From assembly GCA_950295325.1 (NCBI GenBank), contig OX485806.1, positions 37,698,001 through 37,758,000 on the forward strand: DNA of 60,000 bases, read 5' to 3'. Below, in pieces: positions 33,895 through 44,800 of this stretch. Position 1 is the stretch's first letter, and each line of letters opens with the position of its first letter. The notes beneath the pieces are model-generated. The model saw only the letters and a list, made by a program, of their open reading frames with translations. It had not been told where the DNA came from and searched no databases. The DNA comes from Polytrichum commune. Lineage: Eukaryota; Streptophyta; Polytrichopsida; Polytrichales; Polytrichaceae. The translations under genes and the position numbers were made by a program.

Positions 33895-36800
33895 GGGGTA
33901 TTTAATTATCCATCCTTAATTTTTTGTACCGTATTATTATATAATTTGCTAATTTCTTGTTTTTTAAACGACCCTATAATTACTTTAAAATTTGATGAAG
34001 CTTTAATTTTAAGCTAGGTATGTTCATTACAATTATTTGATTTTGCTCCAAAGGGTTTAAGAGCATTCAAAGTACTAAGTCACCAAAATCCAAGGCACAA
34101 CAAGCTTTTACATTAAGAGTGTTCATAAGCAGTTTCAAACAACAAAATTAGCCCATGTTTTTCAATCAAGTTACACGCACAATTAAACACAACGATACTG
34201 AGTGTCAAAAAAAAAACACTCAAAACACCAACAACAAGCAGAGGGCAACCGACGGTCTGGACTCAGGATTTGGGAGTGAAATGGGACCTACATGCAAGCA
34301 CGAGTTCAAAAGTTGGACTTGTGTGGTCATTATGAAGATTCGATCTCCACTCAAAGTAGAGAGCTGACTAATCTTGTCTTGATTAGACTCTTGTTAGGAT
34401 ATGTTATCCTTTTGTAGAGTTATGTTATGTATTGTTAGACAACATACATCCCTCGGGTAGGGTCTCAATAATCCATTGTTAATATATTATATGTTCCTCC
34501 TATCAGTGGTTTTCTGTTTTCACAGAGCTTAGTCCCACTATTTACTGTCCCCCTTGATTTGTACTGAATCCTTCGCAAAGATCAGTATACATAGGAACAC
34601 TTTCTGTATTCATATCACACCCTTACAGTGCTCATTCCATCGATTTTCTACTTCTGCCACTTAGTTTATCAACTTTCTCATACGGTGTTTGGATACACCC
34701 CTACAAGATTTGTTCAAGACCTCCTATGGTCATGAGCACTCTTAGCCTGGGTTGGTCTTTTATGTAGATTCTTGGAACCATAAACAGACTCGATAATCAT
34801 GGTATGAGTCAATTCTAACTTATATTTTCGGTTCCAGCTACTCAAGAAGAAGTGACCAGAAAGTTCCGTATCCTTCCCCTTTTTTTTATCTGACCCATAT
34901 AATCACTTACCCTGTTCAAGATCCTGTATATTCCTTTCATATGGTCAATTTCACAATTCGTGGGGTTATTGGACCACCCTTACTTCTCATATGGTCATCT
35001 TTGTGTGCTTTATCTATACATGACTTTAGTTAAGTATTTTATTTTAAGCACAGTTGAGATCGGTTCTAAGTCATACTCATAATTCTTCCTCCAACCATAT
35101 GGTGGGGGTCAACTTAATCCTTTCTCAGTTTAACATGGTTTCTGTGGAGCCTCGATCTAACAGATCCGCTGCATCATACTATGGGAAACTCATACTCTTA
35201 TCTGGTCAATTTCAGGAATACGTACTAATTTCAGTACATACTTTCTTGAATTCTTCAGTAAGTCATCTGGTCACTTTAATCTGTAAGTGGCCTTTCACAT
35301 ACACATTTAGGTACATTCTGATTTTTATTGCTTTCAAATGGAAGCTATGGAGGTACTTCAGATTCCAATCCATAAAACATTATTACTCTCCTCTTCTGGT
35401 CCTAGTAGCTTCAGTAAAATGAAACGACAATCACTGTGGTTTGTCAAGATAAGCTAATGACAGTCTTATACTGAATGATAGCTACATATAAGCAGGGACA
35501 GAATTCAGCAATATCTCTGTCTTATTTTATTTCATACTGCTTGTCTACTCATGACAAGGGTATGTATTAATCAGTATATAGAAGTAGTATTTTATTTTCA
35601 AGAAAAAGATACTCATAGTCAGTATTCCCAATATTATGGAGAAATTTCTTGTGAGTGTTGCTATGAGTGGCCATTTCTTCGGGATGTGCATAGCCCTTGT
35701 AGAAGAGGTCCTCACCTGTGCCCATGCTCCCCACAAATACCACATAGTATGTTAGTGGAGCGTACAACAGGTGTATTCAGACCTTCTTACTTGTTATCGA
35801 TGTCAACAAGTCCTATACATCTTCCATAGAATTTCATGATAAATAATATCATATGTGTATTAATTTTGCATAATTTGCAAGAAACTTGAAACATAAATAG
35901 GGAGATTGTGAGTATATGACTAGATCACCCATGTACTACTACTCTTTATCTTGTGCAATCTGTGTAGTAACACTACTCATATTTCAGCACCTTGAATTCA
36001 CTGTCGGGTGAATTCATCTTGTTCATCCTGCTGTAGCAACTCTTGCTTGGGAGTAATGTAGAGTGTTGTCTTTAGAACTCGCCTTTACTGATCAAATGTG
36101 GTTCTATCAGAGATCCAGATCACTATGCATAGCTGTATTTACGGCAAGCTTTAGAGAACAGATGCTTTGTAAAAGCTACAGTGCGGTCGGCTCAACTCTC
36201 AGGGTGGAGATCACCTCGCATTCTCTCGTTGCTGCAGCTATCTGTCTGCTATTACTACCCTCTCTTGCATACTGGTCCTCTCGTACTACCTCACTCAGCC
36301 ATCGGTGGCACTGTTGTGAGACCTGGTACTGGCGTACTGGTTTTTATAGTACTATTTTTATTCTTGCGGGCTGCCCTAAAGGGATTTTTTAATTGGCCCG
36401 TTCTTCCAATTTTTCAAGAAATAGAGAGAGATCCAGATAGAGAGAGAGAGAGAGAGAGACTTGCATAGGCCACCTGCAAACCCCACCTCTCAGAAAATCA
36501 ACAGCGTCGAAGAAAAAACTCTCGCCAACACTAAACCGCAAACCCCACCTCTCAGAATGGTGAAAAAAAACTCTCAAAACCTAATCCTCCAGCAATGTTC
36601 TCCCCCAATGTTTCCTAAACCCTAATCCGTCAGCCGTCCTCATCAATCTTTCATCCCACTTTTTCAACTCAATCGACATAGTTTTTCATCCAAAATCTTC
36701 CCGCCTCTGAACACAAAGGACACCCTATTAAAAAAAACCTAGGATCCTTAAATCCTACGGTATATTTTTACAAATATTTTAAAAATATGCGTTATTTGTA

Positions 36801-36952
36801 TCAAGCCTATATTATTTATAATACAAATTTTATCATACATACTCACCTATATTACTTCTAAGAAAATTCTAAGTTTTTCCTTTTGTGAATATAAATTACC
36901 CTATATTTTCCCGCACGTTGTTTTCTAATATTATCGCAGTGAACTCCCCAAG
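33833..36952. mobile_element. 3.1-kb TIR element inserted in the copia pol gene (hAT-like)
   Basis: The left end CTCGGGGAGTTCACT (33,833-33,847) and the complement of the right end CTTGGGGAGTTCACT (36,938-36,952) match at 14 of 15 positions. CTTTAGCT is duplicated exactly at 33,825-33,832 and 36,953-36,960, and removing the element with one target copy leaves the copia frame in register. An 8-bp duplication points to hAT, although the tips are not a classic hAT consensus. I find no transposase; the frames inside (35,054-35,422 for example) are short and unrecognised. A GA dinucleotide run lies at about 36,428-36,460. Near 35,740 the minus strand reads a zinc-knuckle-like CGICGEHGH followed by stops, possibly captured retroelement debris. 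Confidence 0.8.
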
Positions 36953-36960
36953 CTTTAGCT

Positions 36961-37336
36961 GCAGCCACAAAAGACGTCGAGGCAGCAGTGTGCCGAGAAT
37001 TAGCCGTACTGTCCAGATAGAGCTCAGAGAGAGGTCGCGTACGAATAGTAGGATTGAGAAAATCGCTTGAGTCAAAGGGAGATATAGCCACCGGAGATGA
37101 TGACTGAAGAGAAGAATCATAGGCATCTTGAGAAAAAGAATCAGGAAGGCAAGATGTGTCGACACTAGCATCAGATGACCTCGGGGAAACATGACCTGAG
37201 AGTGACAGAGAATGATTGTTCGACGGTGACGCTCCCACTGATGCTCTCATTGATGACGAATTGGACTCACACAAGGAACTACCGAGTTCAACAGGAACAT
37301 CCGTGGAGCCGGCAACTCCCACTGAAATGGGATCAC
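36961..37336 (-). pseudogene. copia integrase-RT linker fragment
   Basis: A Ser- and Pro-rich stretch of pol stranded between two insertions (frame 36,961-37,336, running on into inserted DNA at both ends). It contains RPLSELY, a motif common just before the copia reverse transcriptase. The reading frame agrees with the integrase part at 38,935 and with the RT part at 33,832 when the insertions are ignored. Confidence 0.75.
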
Positions 37337-37972
37337 TGTGAGCCCAAAATGGTGCCCACATGTGGTGATTAACTCTTCGAAGCCAATTTTAGTTTGACTT
37401 TGATGTGTTATGATTATTCACAAAACATAAAAAAAGTGAAGTGTGGTGTGGATTTAACTTTAGGCATTAGGTGGTGTTGTGTGATTATTTCAAGGTTGGA
37501 TTTCAATAAGAGTATGCCTTGATAATGTGAGTAGGGGGTAAGGTGAAGCAAGGTGAGCTCCACGGGTTAAATGCCCACTTTTGGATCCACCTTGTTAGTT
37601 TAGGAAGAAGGAAGCTTGGTGGAAGGGGATTAGTCCCTACTTTGGAGGTGAAGGTTAAGGGAATGTGATTGGAGGTGCTAATCCTCTCACCCTATCCTCA
37701 CCTCTCTGTCCCTCTCTCCCTCTCTCCCTCTTTGCTACTTAAGGTGTTTTCTCTCTCATTTACCACTCTCTCCATCAAGCGTTCTCAAGGGATCAAGCTC
37801 CTAAGAGCTTGAGCCACGTGTGTGGGTTATTAGTTTTAGTGAAGTTAATTATTTAAGCTTTCTCTCTCAAGGCCTCCCAAGTGAGTGAGCTCTTAAAGCT
37901 TAAGATTGCATGTAGTGATTAGGTGGTAGTTAGTGAAAGTAGGGTGTTAGATTAGTTCATGACTTAGATTAG

Positions 37973-38450
37973 GCTGCTGGACTGTATTTCTGTTGGGCCA
38001 AGGCCACGGCAGCAAGGCTACTGGACTGTATTTCTGCTGGGCCAAGGCCACGACAACAAGGTTGCTGGATTGTATTTCTGTTGGGCCAAGACCACGGCAG
38101 CAAGGCTGTTGGACTGCATTTTTGCTGGGCCAAGGCCACGACAGCAAGGTTGCTGGATTGTATTTCTGCTAGGCCAAGACCACGGCAGCAAGGCTGTTGG
38201 ACTGTATTTCTGCTGGGCCAAGGCCACGGCAGCAAGGCTGCTGGACTGCGTTTCTGCTGGACCAAGGCCAAGGAGCCAAGGTTGCTGGATTGTATTTCTG
38301 TTGGGCCAAGGCCACGACAGCAAGGCTGCTGGATTGTATTTTTGCTGGGCCAAGGCCACGGCAGCAAGGTTGCTGGATGGTATTTCTGCTGGGCCTAAGG
38401 CTAAGGGCAGCCAAGGCTGCTGGATTGTATTTCTGCTGGGCCTAAGGCTA
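37973..38450 (+). repeat. 44-bp tandem array, about 11 units
   Basis: Units of the form GCTGCTGGACTGTATTTCTG plus GGCCAAGGCCACGGCAGCAAG, eleven in a row; the tenth is 3 bp longer. Several neighbouring units alternate between GCTG(C/T)TGG and GTTGCTGG starts, hinting at an 88-bp dimer. Because 44 is not a multiple of 3, every frame on both strands stays open and cycles through the same peptide; these frames are not genes. Confidence 0.9.
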
Positions 38451-38683
38451 GTTCGTTAGCTTTAATAAGTTAGGTTACTATGGGGGGGGTAGTTAGGTTA
38501 ATCCCTTGTGGGATTGCTAGACCACACTAGATTCTTTCATGCCATCTTGGTTCTTAGGTAAAGTTGGATTCATTAGGAAAGTAGAAGTGTGTGTGACTCT
38601 TGAATGTGTTGGTGGTTACCCATTGAGGTAAGTGTTTTTAAACACTCGTACTCTTTGGTTGGAATAAATCACGTGCATAATTA

Positions 38684-38848
38684 ATGGAGAATGTGGAAAA
38701 TCCTAGCAAGGACAAGATAAAGGAAGTAAAAATCAAGAAGTCTAGAGGGATCTCTTTAAGGGCATGTGTGGCCAAGGCTGCGGGTTGGACCCTTGAGAAA
38801 TCAAATTCCACTACGAGCAACGATGCTCACAATAACAAAGCAAGTTGA
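38684..38848 (+). other. Small open frame inside the 1.6-kb insertion
   Basis: A 54-codon frame beginning MENVENPSKDKIKEVKIKKS and ending DAHNNKAS. It is lysine-rich and not recognised. No evidence that it is translated; it is recorded because it is the only non-repetitive frame in the insertion. Confidence 0.2.
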
Positions 38849-38934
38849 GTTGAGATGAAGTTAGTACCTAGGACATAAGAGCCATACAGCAATCCACATT
38901 ATGGTATTAGGAATTGAATGTGATTCTCAAAACC

Positions 38935-40746
38935 ATCACCCGGACTAGGACGCTTAAGGGTGGTGGGTTTGGCCTCACAATCACTTAAAGGAAAGATGGA
39001 GGAGACACTTTGAGATGAGTCAGCAGACACAGAATGTTGGGAGTCATGAGACTCAACAGGAAACAGAAGAGAATAGTCAGGCGAAGTAGTGGCCCTGATG
39101 AGAGAGGATGGGAAATTAGGAGACGTTTCCTCATCAAAAATCACATCTCTAGAGTGCAGAATTTTCCGTTTATGAATAGACCATAAGCGATAAGCCTTGG
39201 AAGTTGGACAATAACCAACGAATAAACATTCCTGAGCCTTGCTGTCAAGCTTTGCTCGAACTTGCTTTGGCACATGAGCATAACAAATACTACCAAACTC
39301 TTTGAAATGATTCACATCTGGCTTGTAGCCATACCACTTGGTGAAAGGAGTTTCACCATGAAGAGTGCGACTAGAAACTCTGTTGAGGACATAGACTGCT
39401 GTATTGACAGCTTCACCCCAGAATTCAAGGGGAAGGGACTTCTAATAAAGCATACTCCGGGCACACTCCACCACTGTCCGATTATCCCTTTCGACTACAG
39501 AATTCTGCTCTGGAGAGTAGGGAGCTGTGAGTTCATGGCGAATGCCCTTTTGCTTGATGTAGTCTTGGAACTCTCGGGAGAGAAACTCTTTCGCATTGTC
39601 TGTGCAAAATTTAACCATGGATCGACCAATTTCTTTCTTGGAGAGTTTATATAAACTCTTGAAAATGGACAAAATAGCAGTGCGATCTGGCATGAGAAAA
39701 ACAAAACGAAAGCTACTATGGTCATCTTTATAAGTCATGAAATAAGAATGACCTCCGAGAGAAGGAACTTGAAACGGACCAGCCACATCACAGTGAAAGA
39801 AAAGACCTGGAAGAGCAACACGCTTCCGCTCTGTGTTGACAGGAAAAGGACGGCGATGAATCTTGCCATGAACACAGCCAGTGCAGACAAGAGGAGTGGC
39901 CTTACTGAAGGAGGGAAGGCCAATAACAGTTTCCCGGCTACTCATGTCGCGAATTGTGCGAAAACTGGCATGACCAAGTCTAGTGTGCCACCGGTGAAGA
40001 CTGACAGTAGATCGAGATAAATGCCCTGAGGAGGAGTCAGCCACACAAGCAGTGCTGGAAGGAGTGACAAAAGCAATATGAAGCCGCCAGAGACCATCAC
40101 ACTTGGAGCCAGTCATGAGGATTCGACCAGTACCGTCGTGGGTGATCATTTTGCATTCATCGCGGACATGAATAATTGCAACGTGCTTCTCTGTGAGCCG
40201 ACTAATAGAAATCAAATTCCGCCGAAGATTAGGCACGTACAAGACGTTTTGGAGTTTAAAAGGCTTGTCCACTCCATTGATAGTAGCATGCACTGTGATA
40301 TCACCAATGCCTCGCACATACAGGAGATGATTGTCAGCGATGGAGACACTCCAGCATTTGTCATGAACGGGATGAAAATTCGTAAACCATTGACGTTTGT
40401 CAGACATGTGCTCAGTAGCACCAGAATCAGCAATCCAAGAAAAATCAGCCTCACTTGAAGAGTCCTGTGTACCAGAGTTCGCACAATATGCCTCACTAGA
40501 GACATACTCAGAGGAATCGGAGTGTAAAGATACGGAACTCGCAGTGACATTAGCATGACTATGCTTCCCCTTAGAGGTGATTTTCCGTTTCGAAAATAGA
40601 CGATCAGAACGAGGTCCCTTGTGTCGTTTCGGGGATTCGACAGAAGATGATGTATCACTATCGTGTGGACATTCTTTGCCAAAATGACCGCGCCTACCGC
40701 AGTTGTAGCAACGGGATCGACGCTTCTGCCATGCTAAACGCTCCGC
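38935..40746 (-). pseudogene. copia zinc knuckle, protease and integrase
   Basis: Read on the minus strand from 40,746: a gag zinc knuckle CYNCGRRGHFGKEC, the protease active site DSGA (WIADSGATEHM), then the integrase zinc domain (HTRLGH...CTGCVHGK) and the catalytic Asp-Asp-Glu (HCDVAGPF, FCTDNAKEF, NSVVERDN). A TAG at 39,442-39,444 interrupts just after ARSMLY, and the same frame continues beyond it through the integrase C-terminus (MNHFKEFGSICYAHVPKQVR) to 38,935, where the 1.6-kb insertion begins. Apart from the single stop this part is intact. Confidence 0.9.
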
Positions 40747-41454
40747 TCATTCATGCTTCTGCTCAACAGTCTGAGAGGAGTGAGACTTAGATGATGCAGG
40801 CAAAGAACCTTTAGCGAGGAACACCTGTTCCAAAGGAGCCTCAGATGAAAGAACTCGATCATGAAGTTTGTGCTGAAACTTTACAAGCCGTGCTTGAAAA
40901 GAGGGAAGAGTCTGATCAGCAACAGGAACGCTATCCCAAGCAAGAAGAAGCGGATCAAACACCGAGGGCAGACCGCACTTAATTTTACTTATTAACTGCT
41001 GGTCAGAAATTGGTTGGCCAAGATCAGTCAGCTGCTTCGCCAATTTTTGCAAAGAACTGATGAAAGTGGCAATAGACTCATCGGCACTAAGCTTGCTCCC
41101 GTAGTACTTTTCTTGAAGCGCGATGACGCACTCGTCGGAGTGTTGGTCATGATAGGCTTGAAGCTGCGTCCACATTTCATGAGAAGTGGTGCAGTTGATA
41201 ACCTCTGCCTTGTGAAACGAATCAAGGGTGGCCACAATGGCCACAATGGCTTGCTTATCTTTTTTCTCCCACGTCATTTTGTCGGCAACAGTAGTAAGAG
41301 CAGATTTCTTCGAAGTACCATTGACGATCGAAAAAAGTTCGCGAGATTGAAAAATGAAACTCAGATGCATCTTCCATAAGTGGAAGTTTGTGCCATTGTA
41401 TTTATCGACTGAGCTAGACTCCCGGATGTCAGACATGGCACTGGTATCCGCCAT
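40747..41454 (-). CDS. copia Gag, N-terminal part
   Basis: The frame starts MADTSAMSDIRESSSVDKYNG, contains the UBN2/retrotran_gag region (FHLWKMHLSFIF near the start, CTTSHEMWTQLQAYH and IKCGLPSVFDPLL later), and ends at a TGA at 40,747-40,749. The frame continues directly into the zinc knuckle, so the TGA is a premature stop, most simply from CGA. Gag forms the virus-like particle of the retrotransposon. 235 residues remain ahead of the stop. Confidence 0.85.
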   Translation of the reverse strand: MADTSAMSDIRESSSVDKYNGTNFHLWKMHLSFIFQSRELFSIVNGTSKKSALTTVADKMTWEKKDKQAIVAIVATLDSFHKAEVINCTTSHEMWTQLQAYHDQHSDECVIALQEKYYGSKLSADESIATFISSLQKLAKQLTDLGQPISDQQLISKIKCGLPSVFDPLLLAWDSVPVADQTLPSFQARLVKFQHKLHDRVLSSEAPLEQVFLAKGSLPASSKSHSSQTVEQKHE

Positions 41455-41582
41455 TGGAAGTAACGATTATCCTCTTGCTCGTATCGAACTAATCGCAGTG
41501 ACCTCTAATAATTCAAGAAGTGACCCTAAACTATGGAACAACTTTCTGGACTGAGTTTATCTCCACGCAGCAGATTGTAACT

Positions 41583-41595
41583 GGCGCCCATAACC
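41583..41595 (-). promoter_or_regulatory. Primer-binding site, half-tRNA initiator-Met type
   Basis: Directly next to the 5' LTR the coding strand reads GGTTATGGGCGCC. GGTTATGGGC is the complement of the anticodon-loop region of plant initiator tRNA-Met (GCCCAUAACC), and equals the start of the Drosophila copia primer site, which uses a tRNA fragment cut in the anticodon loop. Most plant copia elements instead have TGGTATCAGAGC, complementary to the tRNA 3' end, which is absent here. Confidence 0.7.
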
Positions 41596-41854
41596 TATTG
41601 CAACAACAAAACCAAACAAGCTTCCATAGCTCACACACACAGTGTATCAATTCCTATTTACTGCCTTTATTTCAATGCGACTAACATGTCTCACAACTAG
41701 CCTCTGCAACAATGAATCAGACTACCTAAGAAGTTGATAGCAATACTAAGTGAAATGGTAACAACACAACAACTAACTAGTAACCTACCTATGAAGCTTC
41801 TAGAAGATTCCAGCTTCTACGTTCTAACAATGCTGAAACCTAATTGTAACAATA
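41596..41854 (-). repeat. 5' LTR of the copia element
   Basis: 259 bp, the same length as the 3' LTR with one substitution (41,736). The tips TATTG...CAATA are inverted. It would contain the element promoter; no TATA box is obvious to me. Confidence 0.95.
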
Positions 41855-41859
41855 ATTGC

Positions 41860-44800
41860 CATGGCTGGGAGCCGAGGAGGTTAAATTGATGCAATGATTG
41901 CTCCACTAATGTCCACCCCTTAGGGTTCTGGTTCCAACTAGTGTTTAAGGCGCGCAGCCCTGTAGGGTTTGTGATTCCTTCAGACAAACAGTACAACAGG
42001 CCGGGATGTCAATGCACACCCGATCCATTAAACTATTGAAATCCAGTAATCTTATCATGCACAATCCGATCTATTATACTACTCAATCTCTGGAGACACT
42101 CGGCCAGAAATTTCATCTTGTTAGGAGCTTGTGTGTGTGTGGCGCATTTGAGTGATCATTGACTAGGTTTTTGGGTCGGTCTTTCCGTTGTTTGGTGACA
42201 AGATGTGATCTAGGCTTCTTGTATCTTGGTGCTGTGAGCATCCCTTATTGTATGGACACAGTCGGCAAACGAAGCCGATACCAACCTTGTCCTGTTTATG
42301 GATCTCAACCAAACTTCGGAGTTTAGTCTAGGGTTGTAGGTTGGTTTCTGTTCATTCGTGTTGTCGGCATGATATGGAGTACATGATATCAGAAGCCAAT
42401 GATGAAATAAAATTCCAAAAACATCTGAAATCAATGATGTGTAGTTAAACTCACCATCTTTCGACCGAGGCTTCACATCATTAAGGGTTGGACTGCATTA
42501 CAAAGGAGGTGAAGGCTAGATGATGATTCAAGATAGTGACCTGTTCTGAAAGAACTTGTGAGGAATCAACATGCACTACTAACATGAACACGTACTGTAC
42601 CTCTCAGCATCAACACGTTCTTCAAATTTTGGTTGTTGCAAATTGGAAATCTATATTGAGCTAAAAGTTGACGCTGCTTGCAATACACTGGAATGGTGGA
42701 CTAGCATCGTCCAAGGCACACAACATTGCAGGACTAGTGAAAATGATTTTGCTAAAATACTTTAAGCAGGCATGCTGAATGCAATCAATGAGCATACAAC
42801 CTTTGGGACAGGATTGCTGTGAGTTAGCAGCTCGTCTGTTTGCTTCAAGGTCTAGCTAAGTTTTTAGCCCATGTCCACAGAGTATCTGAAACGTGCAGGA
42901 TATATTATTGAAAGATTGTAGTAGGGAAAAGATACCCAAGGACATCATTCAGGGATGTAAAGATCGTCAGGTCCGTAACGCATATGCATTCACTGTTTAT
43001 CATATGCTACTTCAATATTCTCTCGTAAACTATGTGGTATGATGATTTTCGACTTTTGCTTATACACATATGAACTTGCAATCAAGTTCCTACTTCCAGT
43101 CATTCACATTTGCGGTCTTGCAGGTCCAGAAATTTTATAAGACAACAGGGAGGGTTACAGTAAGAAAATTGGTACTGTCACTGACTGCACATTACTCCCA
43201 GTATAAAACTATCCACATTGTACACGCACACCGAGAAGAAATTCAATATCTCGAAAGTAAAAAATATGCTACTACAGATATGTAACTTTTGATTGAATCC
43301 GTCGGTGAAACTAGGTATAGGCAATTTGTTCGTAAGATTCTCTTTGTCCTTCTGTGAGTCTACAAGTATAGCTTATCTATACGGCACTCATCACCAAATA
43401 CTGTATGCCTGACATCTTGCAGCATCCGTAGGTTGAAAGTTCGGAGGATGTAGTCCCTCCTTTGATGATAGATATTCAGCCATTCCGTACTATACTAGTG
43501 TGGATATATGGTTTAGGTTTTCTGCAAATGACTCTTAAGTTCTGATTGTGTCACTAGGTTAGATAGGTCACAGAATCCATCTTCTCTTACATTCCTACTT
43601 CCAAATGCGGCTATGGAGTTTTCAGTGGGTCATTTTGGTGTCGTTCAATTCGACTTCTTCAGCACTTGAAACGTAATGATATGTGCTGCAAGAAGAAAAG
43701 AACAACAGCTGCAGAATTGCGGTTGCTTACACGGGAATCATGTGCAGGTAGTGAACTGGAGCTGAGCTGTAGTAAATTTCAGGTTGTAGTGCTCGAGTAA
43801 GCTCACCGGCTATGGCGCTCGGCAGTCCCTTGATTCCCAAGCCTGTGGTTGGTAGCGGTTGCTAGTTACAGGAGGCAAAGAAGCAACCACTCCTTGAGCC
43901 ATGTGGATAAATCTCTGCAATTTGATGATGTTCCCTCAGGTATTTGCAGATTCAATCTCAAGCTCGCTGCTAGTATTGGAGGGTAGGGTTTGTGTATCTT
44001 GACAGTAGTGTACTTTGTTCGTGGTTTGATTCCCACTTTGCAAGAATTTAGCGATTTTAATCTAACTGGGCTTGACCTTCCCGAAACTTCGCAAATCTCA
44101 GGGTTGTAGTCTTCAAGTAGCTTGGTTTCTTGTGGCTACTTCCTCTCCTTGTGCCAATTCCCTATAATATATCCAAATGGACCACCATGACGTTGTTGTC
44201 GACGTGTCGATCAGGTTAGGGACTCATTCAAGCATGTCTTTGAGACGCTGAATCTGCAGTGTAGTTACAGAATGAGATGTACTAATTTGCTTAGGGCCGA
44301 CATACAACATGTGTACTGCTGCAATTTCCTCACCACAGGATGTTATAACTGCAGATTGACTTGTGAAAAAACTCTCTTATCTCTCCTGGAAAAATGGAGA
44401 AGAAGCACTAGACGTTAACTTTTTTATTTCTGCGTATTTCCTCACAAAATATCATGAAGTTCTTTCGCATTTTGAACTGAAAACTTCGATGTTTCAAATT
44501 TTCTGTGAATCGAAGCTGTCAATCTGGCCTCGACTTCTTTCAGTACAGGATATTTTTTTGTACGTCTTTTAGGTCTTGCAGAGAGGTCTTCGTATTTCAC
44601 CTTTTTAGAGAAGGACGTCGGGATGACAAATTACAGTCTAGTATGTGACATCGTGCTGTTCAAATGATATTGTTCGAGAGCAGTACATGTGTTATATGTA
44701 CTGCTCTCGAACTTGTGATGAGATTGTTTAGAACTTGTGATGATGCTTCTTCTTACTGGAAGAGTATGATTGATTGACGCAGGGAAATTGCACGTCAAGC

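Larger units (their letters stand above)
37337..38934. mobile_element. 1.6-kb insertion in the copia pol gene with 44-bp array
   Basis: ATCAC occurs at 37,332-37,336 and 38,935-38,939, directly at the points where the copia frame stops and resumes, and removal keeps the same Asp codon in frame. It begins TGTGAGCC but does not end in CA, so a standard LTR element is not shown. It contains a CT-rich stretch (37,690-37,740), the 44-bp tandem array and a 54-codon frame (38,684-38,848). TGTGG at 37,361 and CCACA at 38,894-38,898, followed by a weak TGGTATTAGGA, may mark an older LTR inside; I am not sure. Confidence 0.6.
31895..41854 (-). mobile_element. Ty1-copia LTR retrotransposon with two nested insertions
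   Basis: A complete element read on the minus strand: 5' LTR 41,596-41,854, primer site, gag, protease, integrase, reverse transcriptase, RNase H, polypurine tract, 3' LTR 31,895-32,153. The target duplication ATTGC is at 31,890-31,894 and 41,855-41,859. The order integrase before reverse transcriptase defines Ty1-copia. The 9,960 bp include insertions of 3,120 and 1,598 bp; without them and their duplicated targets the element is about 5.2 kb, normal for copia. The LTRs differ at one position (A at 32,035, G at 41,736), so insertion was recent. Stops at 40,747, 39,442 and 33,022 and a frameshift near 32,805 make it non-autonomous. Confidence 0.95.

Noticed and set aside
35551-35829. 92-codon Cys-rich frame in the 3.1-kb insertion
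   Set aside because: It is the wrong strand of a degenerate zinc-knuckle-like remnant and has no recognisable domain of its own.
38018-38459. Several 80-130-codon frames on both strands
   Set aside because: All are read-through of the 44-bp tandem array, whose length opens every frame.
38894-38911. LTR end CCACA followed by TGGTATTAGGA as a primer site
   Set aside because: Only 8 of 11 positions fit the usual plant site, no partner LTR is present, and the 5-bp duplication places the insertion end 37 bases further on.
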